Shown: in pieces, positions 1 to 9,759 of the stretch | How the letters are laid out: every line of letters starts with the position of its first letter | How positions within the stretch are numbered: the first letter of the stretch is position 1 | Source of the DNA: Trichopria drosophilae | Lineage: Eukaryota; Arthropoda; Insecta; Hymenoptera; Diapriidae | Length of the DNA stretch: 64,000 nt | Direction: 5' to 3' | Assembly: GCA_030407085.1 (NCBI GenBank) | Contig: CM059582.1 | Coordinates: 16,411,501 to 16,475,500, forward strand | The notes under the pieces: generated by a model | The model's database searches: none | What the model was told of the DNA's origin: nothing | What the model saw: only the letters and a program-made list of their open reading frames with translations | Position numbers and translations under genes: made by a program

Positions 1-1242
1 AAGACATCTTTTAGATATATCGAAATAGTTATTTTCGTATCAAGGGCGTAAAAGGACTTATGCGCCCGTAGGTGGTCACCGCGCCCGAGGGGCTGGCAAA
101 GACTACCCCTGGGGGGTAGGGGGTCGAAACGTCGAAATTTGATGAAAAACAATAGGGTAATTTTTTTGCCGCGATGACCAAATTCAATACTTTTTCAGAT
201 AATAGTCATAGACATTTTATACCAGTTTTTATGGCATTATCGTTGACTTTAGGAAGAAAATGCATACAACCTTTTTTGTAGAGAATTTCATGCTCTACCT
301 TTTTTGTTTGAAACATTTTTTAATAAAATTTGTATTTTTCAAAATAAATGCAAACAACTACAAAGAAACTTAATTGGGGCTAATTTTTTTTTTGTAACGG
401 ACGGGTGGATCTGCCCCAAAATCTAATCAGATCTAAGTTATGCCAAGACGCGTATTTTAAAAAAAAATTTATATCAATACGGTTATCCGTTCGCGAGTTA
501 TCGCGAGACATAAAAACGGGACGTACGTACGTACAAGATCACGGACACAAATTTTTTTTTTCGTTTTTTGGCTTCCTTAGGGTCTGAAACGTGGACATTT
601 GATGAAAAACTATAGGGTAATTTTTTTGCCCGAGGTGACCAAATTCAATACTTCGTCCAGACTTAAGGTCTGGGTCGAAGTAATAAACAAAATTTGTGTC
701 CGTGATCTTGTACGTACGTACGTCCCGTTTTTTTGTCTCGCGATAACTCGCGAACGGATAAGCGCATTGACATTAATTTTTTTTTTAAATACGTGTCTTG
801 GCATAACTTAGATCTGATTAGATTTTGGGGCAGATCCACTCGTCCATTACTAAAAAAAATTAGCCCCAATTAAGTTTCTTCGTAGTTTTTTGCATTTCTT
901 TTGAAAAATACAAATTTTATTTAAAAATGTTTTAAACAAAAAAGCTAGAGGATAAAATCATCTACAAAAAAGGTTATATGCATTTTCTTCCTAAAGTCAA
1001 CGATAATGCCATAAAAACTGGTTTAAAATATTTATGACTATTGTCTGAAAAAGTATTGAATTTGGTCATCTCGGCAAAAAATGTACCATACTGTTTTATA
1101 TCAAATTTCGACGTTTCGACCCCCTACCCCCCAGGGGTAGTCTTTGCCAGCTCCTCGGGCGCGGTGACCACCTACGGGCGCATAAGTTCTTTCACGCCCT
1201 TGATACGAAAATAACTATTTCGATATATCTAAAATATGTCTT
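1..1242. repeat. Long snap-back (foldback) palindromic element
   Basis: The first ~560 bases return as an imperfect reverse complement at about 690-1242: the GACCCCCTACCCCCC / GGGGGGTAGGGGGTC block at 112-126 pairs with 1116-1130, and the outer edge at 1-28 pairs with 1215-1242. The ~130-base centre holds a second, direct copy of the 131-200 segment (about 597-655) and a small hairpin at 652-681. No transposase is present, so this is a non-autonomous foldback or MITE-like element. A transcript through it could fold into a stem of over 500 bp. Its left edge coincides with the window edge, so it may continue outside. Confidence 0.8.
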
Positions 1243-2074
1243 ATAGATATCTATAAGATTTCCGTCAGAGATCTTTTCGACACTTTCAAGATATCTTTGA
1301 CGAATTATATGTATATATATGTTGTATATATAAGATCATAATAATACAGACAGTAATTAGTAAAACACAGTAAACATGCGTAATATGCATCGAATAGTCT
1401 ATTAGAATACAAGTGCATGAAGTAAGTGTTGTGCAACTTTTCTTTATTAATACTTCGGCTGGCCTGTTGTCGGGGTCGGAGTTTTGAAAATGTTCATTTT
1501 CAATTTTACGTCGACTCAGGCCATAGATCATAGTTGTTAATCATTTTCAATTTTCATACATATAAGAAACACTATATTGTTGTAACATATCTATCGAAGC
1601 CACTTGGACCTAAATATGATTGGACCCCAAATATCAATATAATTTTATAATATAGTTGAAAGCTGTTAGTAAACAAACGAGTCTTAAGGAATAGCCGACT
1701 CTCCACTGGGTCGAAGTTTCTGAGCGAGCGAGGCACCACGCCAACACTAGTTTTGCACTATAGTACGAGTGTCTCCTTTTACTTATAGCGCATACACGTA
1801 AATGATTTCCAGATATTCTTCGACTTGCTGGTATTATTTTCGGTTTTACGTTAGGAATCTGTTTTTGATACATGTTCCTTCTTTTAAAGTCTTGGACAAT
1901 TAGGTTAGGAACTAGATCTAATCTAAAATCGTTAAGTTTGAAACTGTTTTTATTGAAATTTTGAAAATTGTTTTTTTGAAAATTGTTATTTTTAAAATGT
2001 AAGGAAATTGACAAACAATTTTGTAGACTTTGGTTTATCTTAGTTGGGTAGAAGCATAAAACTGATTAACGAAA
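1243..2074. other. Unassigned AT-rich stretch
   Basis: Between the palindrome and the duplicated unit there are two open frames on the minus strand (1531-1286, 81 codons; 2014-1634, 126 codons). Neither shows a recognisable motif, signal peptide or membrane segment. The second starts with an Asn/Phe/Lys-rich low-complexity part. Bases 1660-1800 are richer in GC and could be a retroelement remnant. No gene is supported here. Confidence 0.4.
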
Positions 2075-2494
2075 CAAATGCTGCAAGAGATTCTTAGAGC
2101 AGTGTAATGCATACATTCTTGTCGAAGTCAATTCCCTTTACTCAAGCTAATTTGCTTTATAATGAAAATGATTAAGTCGTAATTTAGTTACGATGTAAAT
2201 AATGTCTATTTTATATGTATTTCTAAATAATAATAAATAAGCAGTTTTTACATTCGTAAGGTTCCTGTGTATATGTTTCAGAGATCATGTACAAGTTATA
2301 ACATTGTACATGATTGTGAGATGCAATAATCGTAAGTGGATATTTGTACATATCGCTCGTCTCTCATGTAAAGTGTTTGGATATTACATTATTGTTACTC
2401 AATGTTTATCACGTGACTACGTAGTTTTTAAATACTTTTTTATTATTACTGATAATCAGATTCTTTCAAATATTACTATATATATATATATATA

Positions 2495-3163
2495 CAGGGT
2501 GATCCAAAAGTCCCGGAACAACAAAATATCTCAGCGGGAGTGCATTTTCGAGGAAAATGTTTCAGACAAAAGTTTCAGGATTTTTCCCTGGCTATTTAAT
2601 GGCGATATTGAATTTGACCTTGAACATGACCTTGAAGGTTATTTCAAGGTCAAGTTAATTTTTTTAAATGGGAACCCCTATTTTTGTTCATGGATTCTGA
2701 AAGAGCGGGAAATTCTACGTCCGAGTATGATATGATCGATTTTTCCGGCAAGGTCATTTCAAGGTGAAACTTAAAACTCCCGTAACGGCGAAATATCTCA
2801 GAGGGTGTGCATTTCTTTGGAAATTGTTTCAGACAAAAGTTTAAGGATTTTTCCTGGGATATTTAATGGTAGCACAGAATTTGACCTTGAACATGACCTT
2901 GAAGGTTAATTCAAGATCAAGTTTGTTTTTTTTAATGGAAACTGCTATTTTTTTTTCACGGATTCACAGAGAGCACAAAATTTTACGTCCAAATATGCTA
3001 TGGCCGTTTTTTTCGGCAATGTCATTTCAAGGCCAAACTTAAAACTCCCGGAACAGCGAATTAACTCAGCAAGAGGCACCATTGAATTTAACCTTGAAAA
3101 TTACCTTGAGGCTTATTCTAAGCTCAAGACTATTTTTTTTTAATTGGAACCCCGTTTTATTTT
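2495..3163 (+). repeat. Left compound inverted end of DD41D element
   Basis: It consists of three degenerate head-to-tail units starting near 2506, 2771 and 3042. Each unit runs from a CGGAACA..ATCTCAG-like start through AATGTTTCAGACAAAAG, TTTAATGG and TGACCTTGAA to a CATTTCAAGG end. The third unit lacks about 60 bp present in the right arm. TGACCTTGA or its complement occurs about six times. Confidence 0.8.
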
Positions 3164-3402
3164 CGTAATGTTTCCAGAGTTTCCAGAGTGCAATGCATTA
3201 TCATTGTTCCCGGATAAAAATATACATTTTTTTTTTACATCCGATACGTTTATAAATACCGTATGTATGGGTATCATTTTTACATTGTTTCCAATGCTAC
3301 CGCCGGCTTTAGCATTACCCAAGATGTACCGCGTGGAGGTAGCACGGTCGGGTTTACACCTCTTCGGGGTGCTTTGTTCAGGTGGTTCCCCTCGCCGTCA
3401 CC

Positions 3403-3470
3403 TGTGCGTGTGCGTGTGCGTGTGCGTGTGCGTGTGCGTGTGCGTGTGCGTGTGTGTGTGTGTGTGGGTG
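3403..3470. repeat. GTGTGC/GT microsatellite
   Basis: An uninterrupted run of GTGTGC hexamers grades into pure GT. It lies downstream of the transposase stop codon, inside the DD41D element. Open frames through it are artefacts of the repeat. Confidence 0.95.
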
Positions 3471-3529
3471 TCCCCAGACAGTTAAGGCAAGATGGGTATA
3501 CTAAGATTTTGATGAAATTATGTATCTTA

Positions 3530-4612
3530 CTAAAGCTTATGCTCAAAGTGATTGCCATGAACTTCTTGGCAATATCCCAAGCGATTATAAAAAGTCGATA
3601 CGACTTTTTTAATCATATCTGGTTCTATAGCCGCGATCTCATCCCGTATTCGTTGTTTTACTTCCTCAATATTCATCGGTTTCGTTCGATACACTCTATC
3701 TTTGAGATAACCCCATAGAAAATAGTCAAGGGGCGTAAGATCCGGAGATCTTGGTGGCCATTCTATTACACCCTTTCGACCTATCCACCGTTCTGCGAAT
3801 ACATCACTCAAATAATTGCGAACATCTGTTGCATAATGGGGTGCTGCACCATCTTGCTGAAACCAAGTCTGATCGAAATCCTCGCCTACAATAACCTGAA
3901 TAGCAGGGATGATGTCGTCCCTCAACATATCGTGGTATTTTTGACCAGTAAGGGTACCCTCGATGAAGAAGGGCCCAACTACCGCATTGTTTATAATACC
4001 TGCCCATACGTTTACTTTTTCAGGATATTGAGTAGAACGACTATGGACCATCCAATTAGGATTGGTTTCACTCCAATAAGACATGTTATGTCTATTGATT
4101 GCCCCATTTAAGAAGAATGTAGCTTCATCAGAAAATACGATGCGATTCAAGAAACCGGCATCAGCATCTATTCGATTCATCATTAATTCCGCAAACTGTA
4201 GGCGTCTATCAGGATCGTCTTCATTCAATTGTTGTACGAGTCTAACTTTGTATGGGTGAAATTTTAAGTTTTTAGTTAAGATCCGTTGTACTGTACCGTA
4301 ACATAAGTCGTGCTGCTGTTTAACTTTCCTGATGGAAGTATGAGGATCTTCCGTTATTGACAGCGCGACATTCAACTCATTTTCTTCAGTTGATGCTGTT
4401 ACTGGACGACCTGCTCTTGGAAGATCCTTCACAGTACCGTGAACTTCAAAACGATTTATTGTTCTGCTAACAGTAGATTTAGAAATCGGTTCTCGTCCCT
4501 CTCTAAATGATGCGATAAATAAGGTTCGCACATTCTCTAAAGATCGCTGGTTATCACCCCAGCCTCTCATCATGAGAAGGGTTATTCTTTCTCGTTCACT
4601 TAGCGCAGCCAT
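3530..4612 (-). CDS. DD41D Tc1/mariner transposase (360 aa)
   Basis: This uninterrupted frame starts at the ATG at 4612. Transposases of this superfamily bind the inverted ends, cut the element out and insert it at TA. Residues 1-115 form the DNA-binding part: helix-turn-helix segments and the linker KDLPRAGRPVTAS, the Tc1/mariner GRPR-like motif. The catalytic core shows D162 in IVFSDEATFF, D254 in WFQQDGAAPHY and D296 in SPDLTPLDYFLWG. The second and third Asp are separated by 41 residues, which defines the DD41D (rosa/visitor-like) branch. Length is normal and all three acidic residues are present, so the protein could be active. No intron is seen. A diverged fragment of the same gene lies nearby on the other strand. 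Confidence 0.92.
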   Translation of the reverse strand: MAALSERERITLLMMRGWGDNQRSLENVRTLFIASFREGREPISKSTVSRTINRFEVHGTVKDLPRAGRPVTASTEENELNVALSITEDPHTSIRKVKQQHDLCYGTVQRILTKNLKFHPYKVRLVQQLNEDDPDRRLQFAELMMNRIDADAGFLNRIVFSDEATFFLNGAINRHNMSYWSETNPNWMVHSRSTQYPEKVNVWAGIINNAVVGPFFIEGTLTGQKYHDMLRDDIIPAIQVIVGEDFDQTWFQQDGAAPHYATDVRNYLSDVFAERWIGRKGVIEWPPRSPDLTPLDYFLWGYLKDRVYRTKPMNIEEVKQRIRDEIAAIEPDMIKKVVSTFYNRLGYCQEVHGNHFEHKL

Positions 4613-4930
4613 TGCTCTTTGTACGAAATATACGTATGTATTTTGTTACTGAAATGATGCTTAATACGTTTAGATAGGAAAGGCGTTTAGATAGGAAATC
4701 CATGTATCTCACAAAACGATAAAGTTAAGACCAAAATGTAACCTTATAAGACTGTACACGTATGTATAAATTCAATGTGAATGTATGTTGTTTATTTACT
4801 TCGCTGGTGACTCGTGCTCTCTGTCGCTGTTCGCGCGCCCAAGTTCACTTTGCACAAGTGTTGCGTAAGATGTATGTATACACTTTTTTTAAACAGTTTA
4901 TTATTCTATTAACAAAATTAGAGGACAAGC

Positions 4931-5105
4931 GAGGGACAGGAACTGATTCCTAAATCGACTTTTGGCAGAACAATAAATTGTTTCGAAGTTTACGGCACTG
5001 TAAAGGATCTCCCTAGAGCAGATCGTCCAGTAATAGCATCGACTGAACAAAATGAATTTAACCACTCTCAATACCGGAAGATCCTCATAACTTCGTTAAG
5101 AAAAT
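4931..5105 (+). pseudogene. Fragment of DD41D transposase, opposite strand
   Basis: Read on the plus strand from 4931, this translates to a diverged version of residues 38-100 of the neighbouring transposase: TINCFEVYGTVKDLPRA, then RPVIASTEQNEFN against RPVTASTEENELN. A small indel then shifts the frame near 5040-5050, and the match ends exactly where the right inverted end begins. It is too diverged to be a fresh duplicate. It must be a relic of a related copy joined in opposite orientation, or the trace of a composite origin of the element. Confidence 0.8.
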
Positions 5106-5831
5106 GAAACGGGGTTCCAATTAGAAAAAAAAAATAATCTTGACCTGAGAATAATCTTCAAGGTAATTTTCAAGGTCAAATTTTATGCTAGCATTAAATA
5201 TCCCGGAAAAAATCCTGAAACTTTTGTCTGAAACATTTTACCCGAAAATGACCTCTTGCTGAGTTAATTCGCTGTTCCGGGAGTTTTAAGTTTGGCCTTG
5301 AAATGACATTGCCGAAAAAAACGGCCATAGCATATTTGGACGTAAAATTTTGTGCTCTCTCCGAATCCGTGAAAAAAAATAGCAGTTTCCATTAAAAAAA
5401 ACAAACTTGACCTTGAAATAACCTTGAAGGTTATGTTCAAGGTCAAATTCTGTGCTACCATTAAATATCCCAGGAAAAATCCTTAAACTTTTGTCTGAAA
5501 CAATTTCCAAAGAAATGCACACCCTCTGAGATATTTCGCCGTCACGGGAGTTTTAAGTTTCACCTTGAAATGACCTTGCCGAAAAAACGGCCATAGCATA
5601 TTCGGACGTAGAATTTCCCGCTCTTTCCGAATCCGTGAAAAAAAATAGGGGTTCCCATTTAAAAAAATTAACTTGACCTTGAAATAACCTTCAAGGTCAT
5701 GTTCAAGGTCAAATTCAATATCGCCATTAAATAGCCAGGGAAAAATCCTTAAACTTTTGTCTAAAACATTTTCCCCGAAAATGCACTCCCGCTGAGATAT
5801 TTTGCTGTTCCGGGACTTTTGGATCACCCTG
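5106..5831 (-). repeat. Right compound inverted end of DD41D element
   Basis: This is the reverse complement of the left end, with the same three-unit structure (about 5831-5548, 5547-5277, 5276-5106). The innermost unit is complete here. It carries about seven matches to TGACCTTGA/TCAAGGTCA. Confidence 0.8.
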
Positions 5832-6054
5832 TATATATATGAATTGCCACGTTGTATGAAATAAATTTAAAATTTGTTAGCATAATAAAGTTCATAAAAC
5901 TTAAGCTCAACAGATGTGCTTTGTCGAATATTTTTCGAATAAAATAAATATTTGGTTTGTACTATTTATCTGCATTATATAAAAATATCCTTGATACTCG
6001 AGAATATGTTTAGTGCAGGTTTTAAAATATTGTCTATTGTAGATAATTGAAAGA

Positions 6055-7139
6055 TTGTTGTACACTTTCGCAAATTTTGTATTTAGCTGACAGCCATTTC
6101 TCGTATCGCAAAAATCATGGAACAGAAAGTTAAAATAGCAGAATACGCGATGGACCATTCTATGTTTAATTCACTGATACATTTCTTAATTTTTATTACA
6201 ATTAATATATGACTAAGAGTGATTATAACATATAGTAAAATATAAGTATTGGAGTAAACCCCAGCACTTCCCAGACAAATCGTCAGATTAATTATTATTA
6301 ATACTGCTTTAAAACCATTTGTTAATTTTAATTCATTCGCCAAATAAAACGCGATGAAAATTCTTACAATATTTGAAATTTTTATAACATAAATTTTCAA
6401 AAATAACATAATAGCAATACAAATTTGGATTCTAATGCTAACTGTCAGTCTTAAACGGAAGGGTAAGTTTGAGATTTCCAACAAGTTCTGTACTAAAACA
6501 TTCTCGAATACTATAAAAACTCACTATTTGCATTTTAATCTCAGAAAAATGTTTAATTATGTTAATCAGATGTTCTGGTTAATATCAGAAGAATACTTGC
6601 TTAGTCTGCTCTATCCATATGGGAAATGCAATTTATAGTGTTTAAAGACGAAGATTTGGAACAAATTTTTTAAATTCAGAAATACAGCCCTCGATTAAGT
6701 TGCATATTACAACTGAAAATCAATAATTCTTATGTCATTTATTGAAATTCATTGATTCTTTAAAAAGAAAACTATGAACTTAAAATTTCAATCACTGCAA
6801 CAATTTTTAAACAAGAAATTGTCCTTGCCGGCCGAACTATTACCGACGCTTCGTCAAATAGTCCTAAATTAGAAAGTATTAGTTTTTATTCTGCGACTCG
6901 GTCGATAATAAATTGGCTTACCTTTAAAAATGTATTTTTCTAACAATTGCTTGTAGTTTTAAAATTTCAAAGCCAGAATGTAAATTATGTTATTGGAATG
7001 AAATTATGTCATTTGTAGACACTTGAGGCTGTACTAAATTTTCTTAAAAGGAATTGACATTATCAACAGCATCGGATAGCAGTCTTGTCGATTAAGTAAA
7101 ATTCTGCATAAAAAGATAAGTTTAAAATTCAATTAGTTT
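6055..7139 (-). other. Downstream flank of bZIP copy A (duplicated, non-coding)
   Basis: No gene is seen. Bases 6080-6370 match 51110-51390. Bases 6600-7100, read on the minus strand, match the regions downstream of bZIP copies B (30250-30700) and C (40810-41260) and the inverted copy at 51880-52480. A recurrent landmark is GATAATGTCAATTCCTT. The 133-codon minus frame at 6484-6083 is hydrophobic but is not conserved as a frame in the paralogous copy. Confidence 0.6.
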
Positions 7140-7148
7140 GTATCTTTC

Positions 7149-7154
7149 TTTATT
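7149..7154 (-). terminator. Poly(A) signal for bZIP copy A
   Basis: AATAAA on the minus strand, about 400 bp downstream of the stop codon. Copies B and C have matching 3'-UTR sequence. Confidence 0.45.
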
Positions 7155-7551
7155 CCATTTAATTTAAAACATTTTAAAAACTTTTCTGAATAACAAACAG
7201 CATGGAATGAAAAAGAACACATTTTCGGAAAAACTAGTATATTTAATTATCAACATGTCATATATAAAACAGTCTTATAAGAGATAGTGAGAACATTATA
7301 CTATGCTTTCTCTTCATAATTCAATTGACTAACATCCACACAATCTAGAACAGAACTTATAATACTGACTTAAAGAACAAGTGTAATGGACATCGATAGC
7401 TATTTTACAATGTAGATTCGTATCACAATTTAGACTTGGTGTTTTATACCAATGAATTTTTTCAACAATTTATACAATTTTGCGCCCAAACAAAATTCTT
7501 GTATTAACTTATGAAGCTATATATCACATTAATATAAAATAGAATTATTCA

Positions 7552-8334
7552 TCAATGGTCTCTTATTATGCACTGCAATCTCGCTAGTTCATTCCTCCAA
7601 ATATTCCGTTCGTGTTGCAATCTGTTGTATTCTTTTTCGAGGTACGCTTCTCTGATGGCCATTTCCTCCACTCTAGTACGCTTGTTGTCCCGTGATTTTT
7701 TTGCGGCGGCATTATTTTTTTTTCTTTTTTCCAAATATGCCTGTGTTTTTTCCTCGACGGTACTTGTCGGCGCACTGCTAGTACTATTTGTTTTTCGCAC
7801 TTTAGGGCCCACGTTCGATTTTCTCATATTTTCGGTCATTCTATTTTGAAAGTCGTTAAATGATTCATCGCTGCTATTGGACAAATAGCCGTTCGGAAAC
7901 ACAATTTGTGGCATAATTAAGGGTCGAGCTACAATGTTCACTTGTGGTTCGGGTGCAAATGGCAGCGGTATGCTAATTGGTACTGAAGGCTGCGTTGGTC
8001 GCCTATCCAGATTCCTTTGATCAAGCAAGGCATCGTGCCTCAATGTCGCCTCCGAATCAGATGGTGACGTGATCATGTATGTGGGACGTTCTGAAGGGCT
8101 TATTTGACGTAATTGAGGTGGAATATATGGAGGCGTATGTGTAAATGTCACGTACTCCTGTCGTTGATGATGATGGTATGAGAGATTCATCTGCGGCTGG
8201 AATAGTTGACTTTTTTCTACTCGCAAAGAAGATGTCGAAGGTCCTGATGAGCCCACAGTATCTTTCCTTTTGCATTCTTCCACATCAGATGGTTTGCCGT
8301 ACAAGCCCAAGCCAGTTTTTTTGTAACACTCCAT
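7552..8334 (-). CDS. PAR/CES-2/giant-like bZIP transcription factor, copy A (260 aa)
   Basis: Start chosen at the ATG at 8334 (MECYKKTGLG), 38 bases inside exon 2 after a TTGCAG splice acceptor (exon begins 8372). Residues 200-219 form a basic region, YLEKRKKNNAAAKKSRDNKR, matching the bZIP signature N-x2-A-A-x2-S-R. Residues 220-260 form an amphipathic zipper-like helix. The N-terminal 195 residues are Ser/Pro/Gln-rich and look like a regulatory region. By family, the product should bind DNA as a dimer in the nucleus. It is the only intact copy in the window; B, C and D are related but broken. The exact subfamily is uncertain, because the basic-region pattern fits PAR, CES-2 and giant-like factors equally. 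Confidence 0.8.
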   Translation of the reverse strand: MECYKKTGLGLYGKPSDVEECKRKDTVGSSGPSTSSLRVEKSQLFQPQMNLSYHHHQRQEYVTFTHTPPYIPPQLRQISPSERPTYMITSPSDSEATLRHDALLDQRNLDRRPTQPSVPISIPLPFAPEPQVNIVARPLIMPQIVFPNGYLSNSSDESFNDFQNRMTENMRKSNVGPKVRKTNSTSSAPTSTVEEKTQAYLEKRKKNNAAAKKSRDNKRTRVEEMAIREAYLEKEYNRLQHERNIWRNELARLQCIIRDH

Positions 8335-8775
8335 TCTTGCAGTACTTTGAAGGTTTGTAGGATAACTGAAAGCTGCAAGCCAAAAAACACATGTTTTATT
8401 TCTTGGGCCAAAAGATATCAAATGCAAAGGGGATTTCTCAAATTGTCATTTAAAAAACGAATTAAACAAAGAAAATGAGTAACATTCATGAGTATAAAAA
8501 TAATCAGTCATTACTATATTGCAGGATTCTAAATTCAGAATAAAAGTTTCGAAAAATTATCTGGAGAATAAAATGTTCATCAAATATCCGTCAAACTCAA
8601 ATTTTTGTTAAAAATAACTTCGTTAAAATATCGTTTGTAAAAGTAAAAAAAAATAGTTGTACGTCGACCACAGAAAATTACACATAATTTTATTTTCAAA
8701 TAACACAACACTTTTAAAACAACACTTGATTGACTGAAAAATTTATATATATTAATTGTCAAATAGTATACTCAC

Positions 8776-8935
8776 CAGAATATAATCCAAGAGCACAAAC
8801 AGCACAACCACAAACTTCGAAAAAGCGATTCTGCAATTTTTCGTAAGGTCTAACTCCCCTGACGGAAAAATCGACACTGAAACTATTTACTTCCCCAAGT
8901 CGGTAAATTCTTCGGTGAAAGGTCGGAAGATCGTT
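8776..8935 (-). other. Non-coding exon 1 of bZIP copy A and intron boundary
   Basis: The minus strand shows a donor TTCTG|GTGAGTATAC at 8776/8775 and an acceptor CTTGCAG ending at 8373, giving a 403-bp intron. Exon 1, from a predicted start near 8935, contains no ATG, so it should be 5' UTR. Copies B and C match copy A only from within this intron onwards; neither has exon 1. Confidence 0.65.
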
Positions 8936-8960
8936 TGAAAGTAGTGGTGCTTGGCGACTG

Positions 8961-8967
8961 TTTTATA
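8961..8967 (-). promoter_or_regulatory. TATA box of bZIP copy A
   Basis: TATAAAA on the minus strand (in GGTATAAAACAG) lies about 30 bp upstream of the inferred start of exon 1. Confidence 0.6.
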
Positions 8968-9017
8968 CCTAACCTTGGCTGGTGTCATGGTGGGGGTCAT
9001 TGTCAAGCTGACCAATT

Positions 9018-9105
9018 GACGTATACACGAAACGTCAGGGAAGGGGGATCCAATTCATTTCGGACTTTTGTCATTCAACGCCCTCAGAATGATGCTTGGA
9101 ATATG
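9018..9105 (-). promoter_or_regulatory. Upstream block of bZIP copy A, shared with a snap-back element
   Basis: On the minus strand, bases 9105-9048 carry a ~57-bp segment (GCATCATTCTGAG..GCGTTGAATGAC..GAATTGGATCCC) that recurs at 52222-52275 inside a perfect inverted repeat. Next to it lies TGACGT and ACGTCA spaced by about 10 bp (9018-9042), half-site-like for bZIP proteins. A regulatory function is inferred from position only. Confidence 0.45.
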
Positions 9106-9129
9106 AAAAATGAAGAAGCTTCTTGACCA

Positions 9130-9759
9130 TTTGGGATTTTTTTAAAATTCTAATATCCGATTTTTTAAATTAAGACAAATTGTGCTTTTATTATTTCGTT
9201 TTTAAGTAATACAAATATGAACAATCGCTAACAAAAATGAAAAAAAAATATATTTTGTATTTAATTCATATATCTTAATTTAAATAAATTTTTAGATACA
9301 ACAAAAATAATTTATTCAACAATTTTGTTTCCACTGTTGTAATGTCCTTCGTACTGTTATTTATAATAGAGAATATTTTTTTCTCAAAAACTAATAAAGT
9401 TTAAAATTAAAAAATATGTATTATAAAAATCAAAAAATAATTTAGATTTAATTGTTTATTTGTATTTGTGATAATTTACAGAATAAATATCGTATTTTTA
9501 TTAATATATTTTTAATTTTATGAATGCCATTAAATTTAAATTCTACGGCTACAATCTTCGCTGTAATTAATACTAAATAAAGTCATTAAATTTATGATTA
9601 AGAATATCTTTATTTAGAAACACGTTTATATACTTCTCATCGATATACATCAGTAAATATTTTAATAGAGGTAAAAGAAGGATTTACTTCCTTTGAGAAT
9701 ATGATATTTCGTATAATAATATCTTTAGTTTATTGAAAAAGTCTTTTTAATTTACGTAA
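9130..9759. other. AT-rich intergenic DNA
   Basis: About 80% A+T, with no supported gene and no clear repeat other than short A/T runs. Confidence 0.6.

Larger units (their letters stand above)
2495..5831 (-). mobile_element. DD41D-type Tc1/mariner transposon, 3337 bp
   Basis: The element begins CAGGGTGATCCAAAAGTC and ends with the reverse complement of the same motif. TA dinucleotides flank it (2493-2494 and 5832-5833), as expected for TA-targeting Tc1/mariner elements. It has unusually long inverted ends (about 0.67 and 0.73 kb) made of degenerate ~270-bp repeats. One intact transposase lies on the minus strand, and there is a second, broken transposase piece on the plus strand. The empty site is visible at about 48440-48460. 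The family call rests on the catalytic spacing of the encoded protein. Confidence 0.9.
2075..6054 (+). repeat. Duplicated unit U1, split by the DD41D transposon
   Basis: Bases 2075-2494 plus 5832-6054 match 48071-48668 in the same orientation, with only scattered differences. The only large difference is the 3.3-kb transposon at 2495-5831. The unit is AT-rich and non-coding and has a TA microsatellite where the element inserted. The second copy therefore preserves the pre-insertion state. Confidence 0.85.

Noticed and set aside
405..869. Similar ~50-residue frames in both arms of the left palindrome (VRELSRD.KTGRTYVQD)
   Set aside because: They resemble each other only because the arms are reverse complements. 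There is no known motif and the length is trivial.
1634..2014. 126-codon minus-strand frame
   Set aside because: Low-complexity start, no recognised domain, no paralogue in the window to test it. Left as unassigned.
3144..3718. Long frames on both strands rich in CVCV / RVRV / THTR
   Set aside because: They are translations of the GTGTGC microsatellite.
6083..6484. 133-codon hydrophobic frame that looks like a membrane protein
   Set aside because: AT-rich DNA gives Ile/Leu-rich frames. The paralogous stretch at 51110-51390 does not keep the frame.
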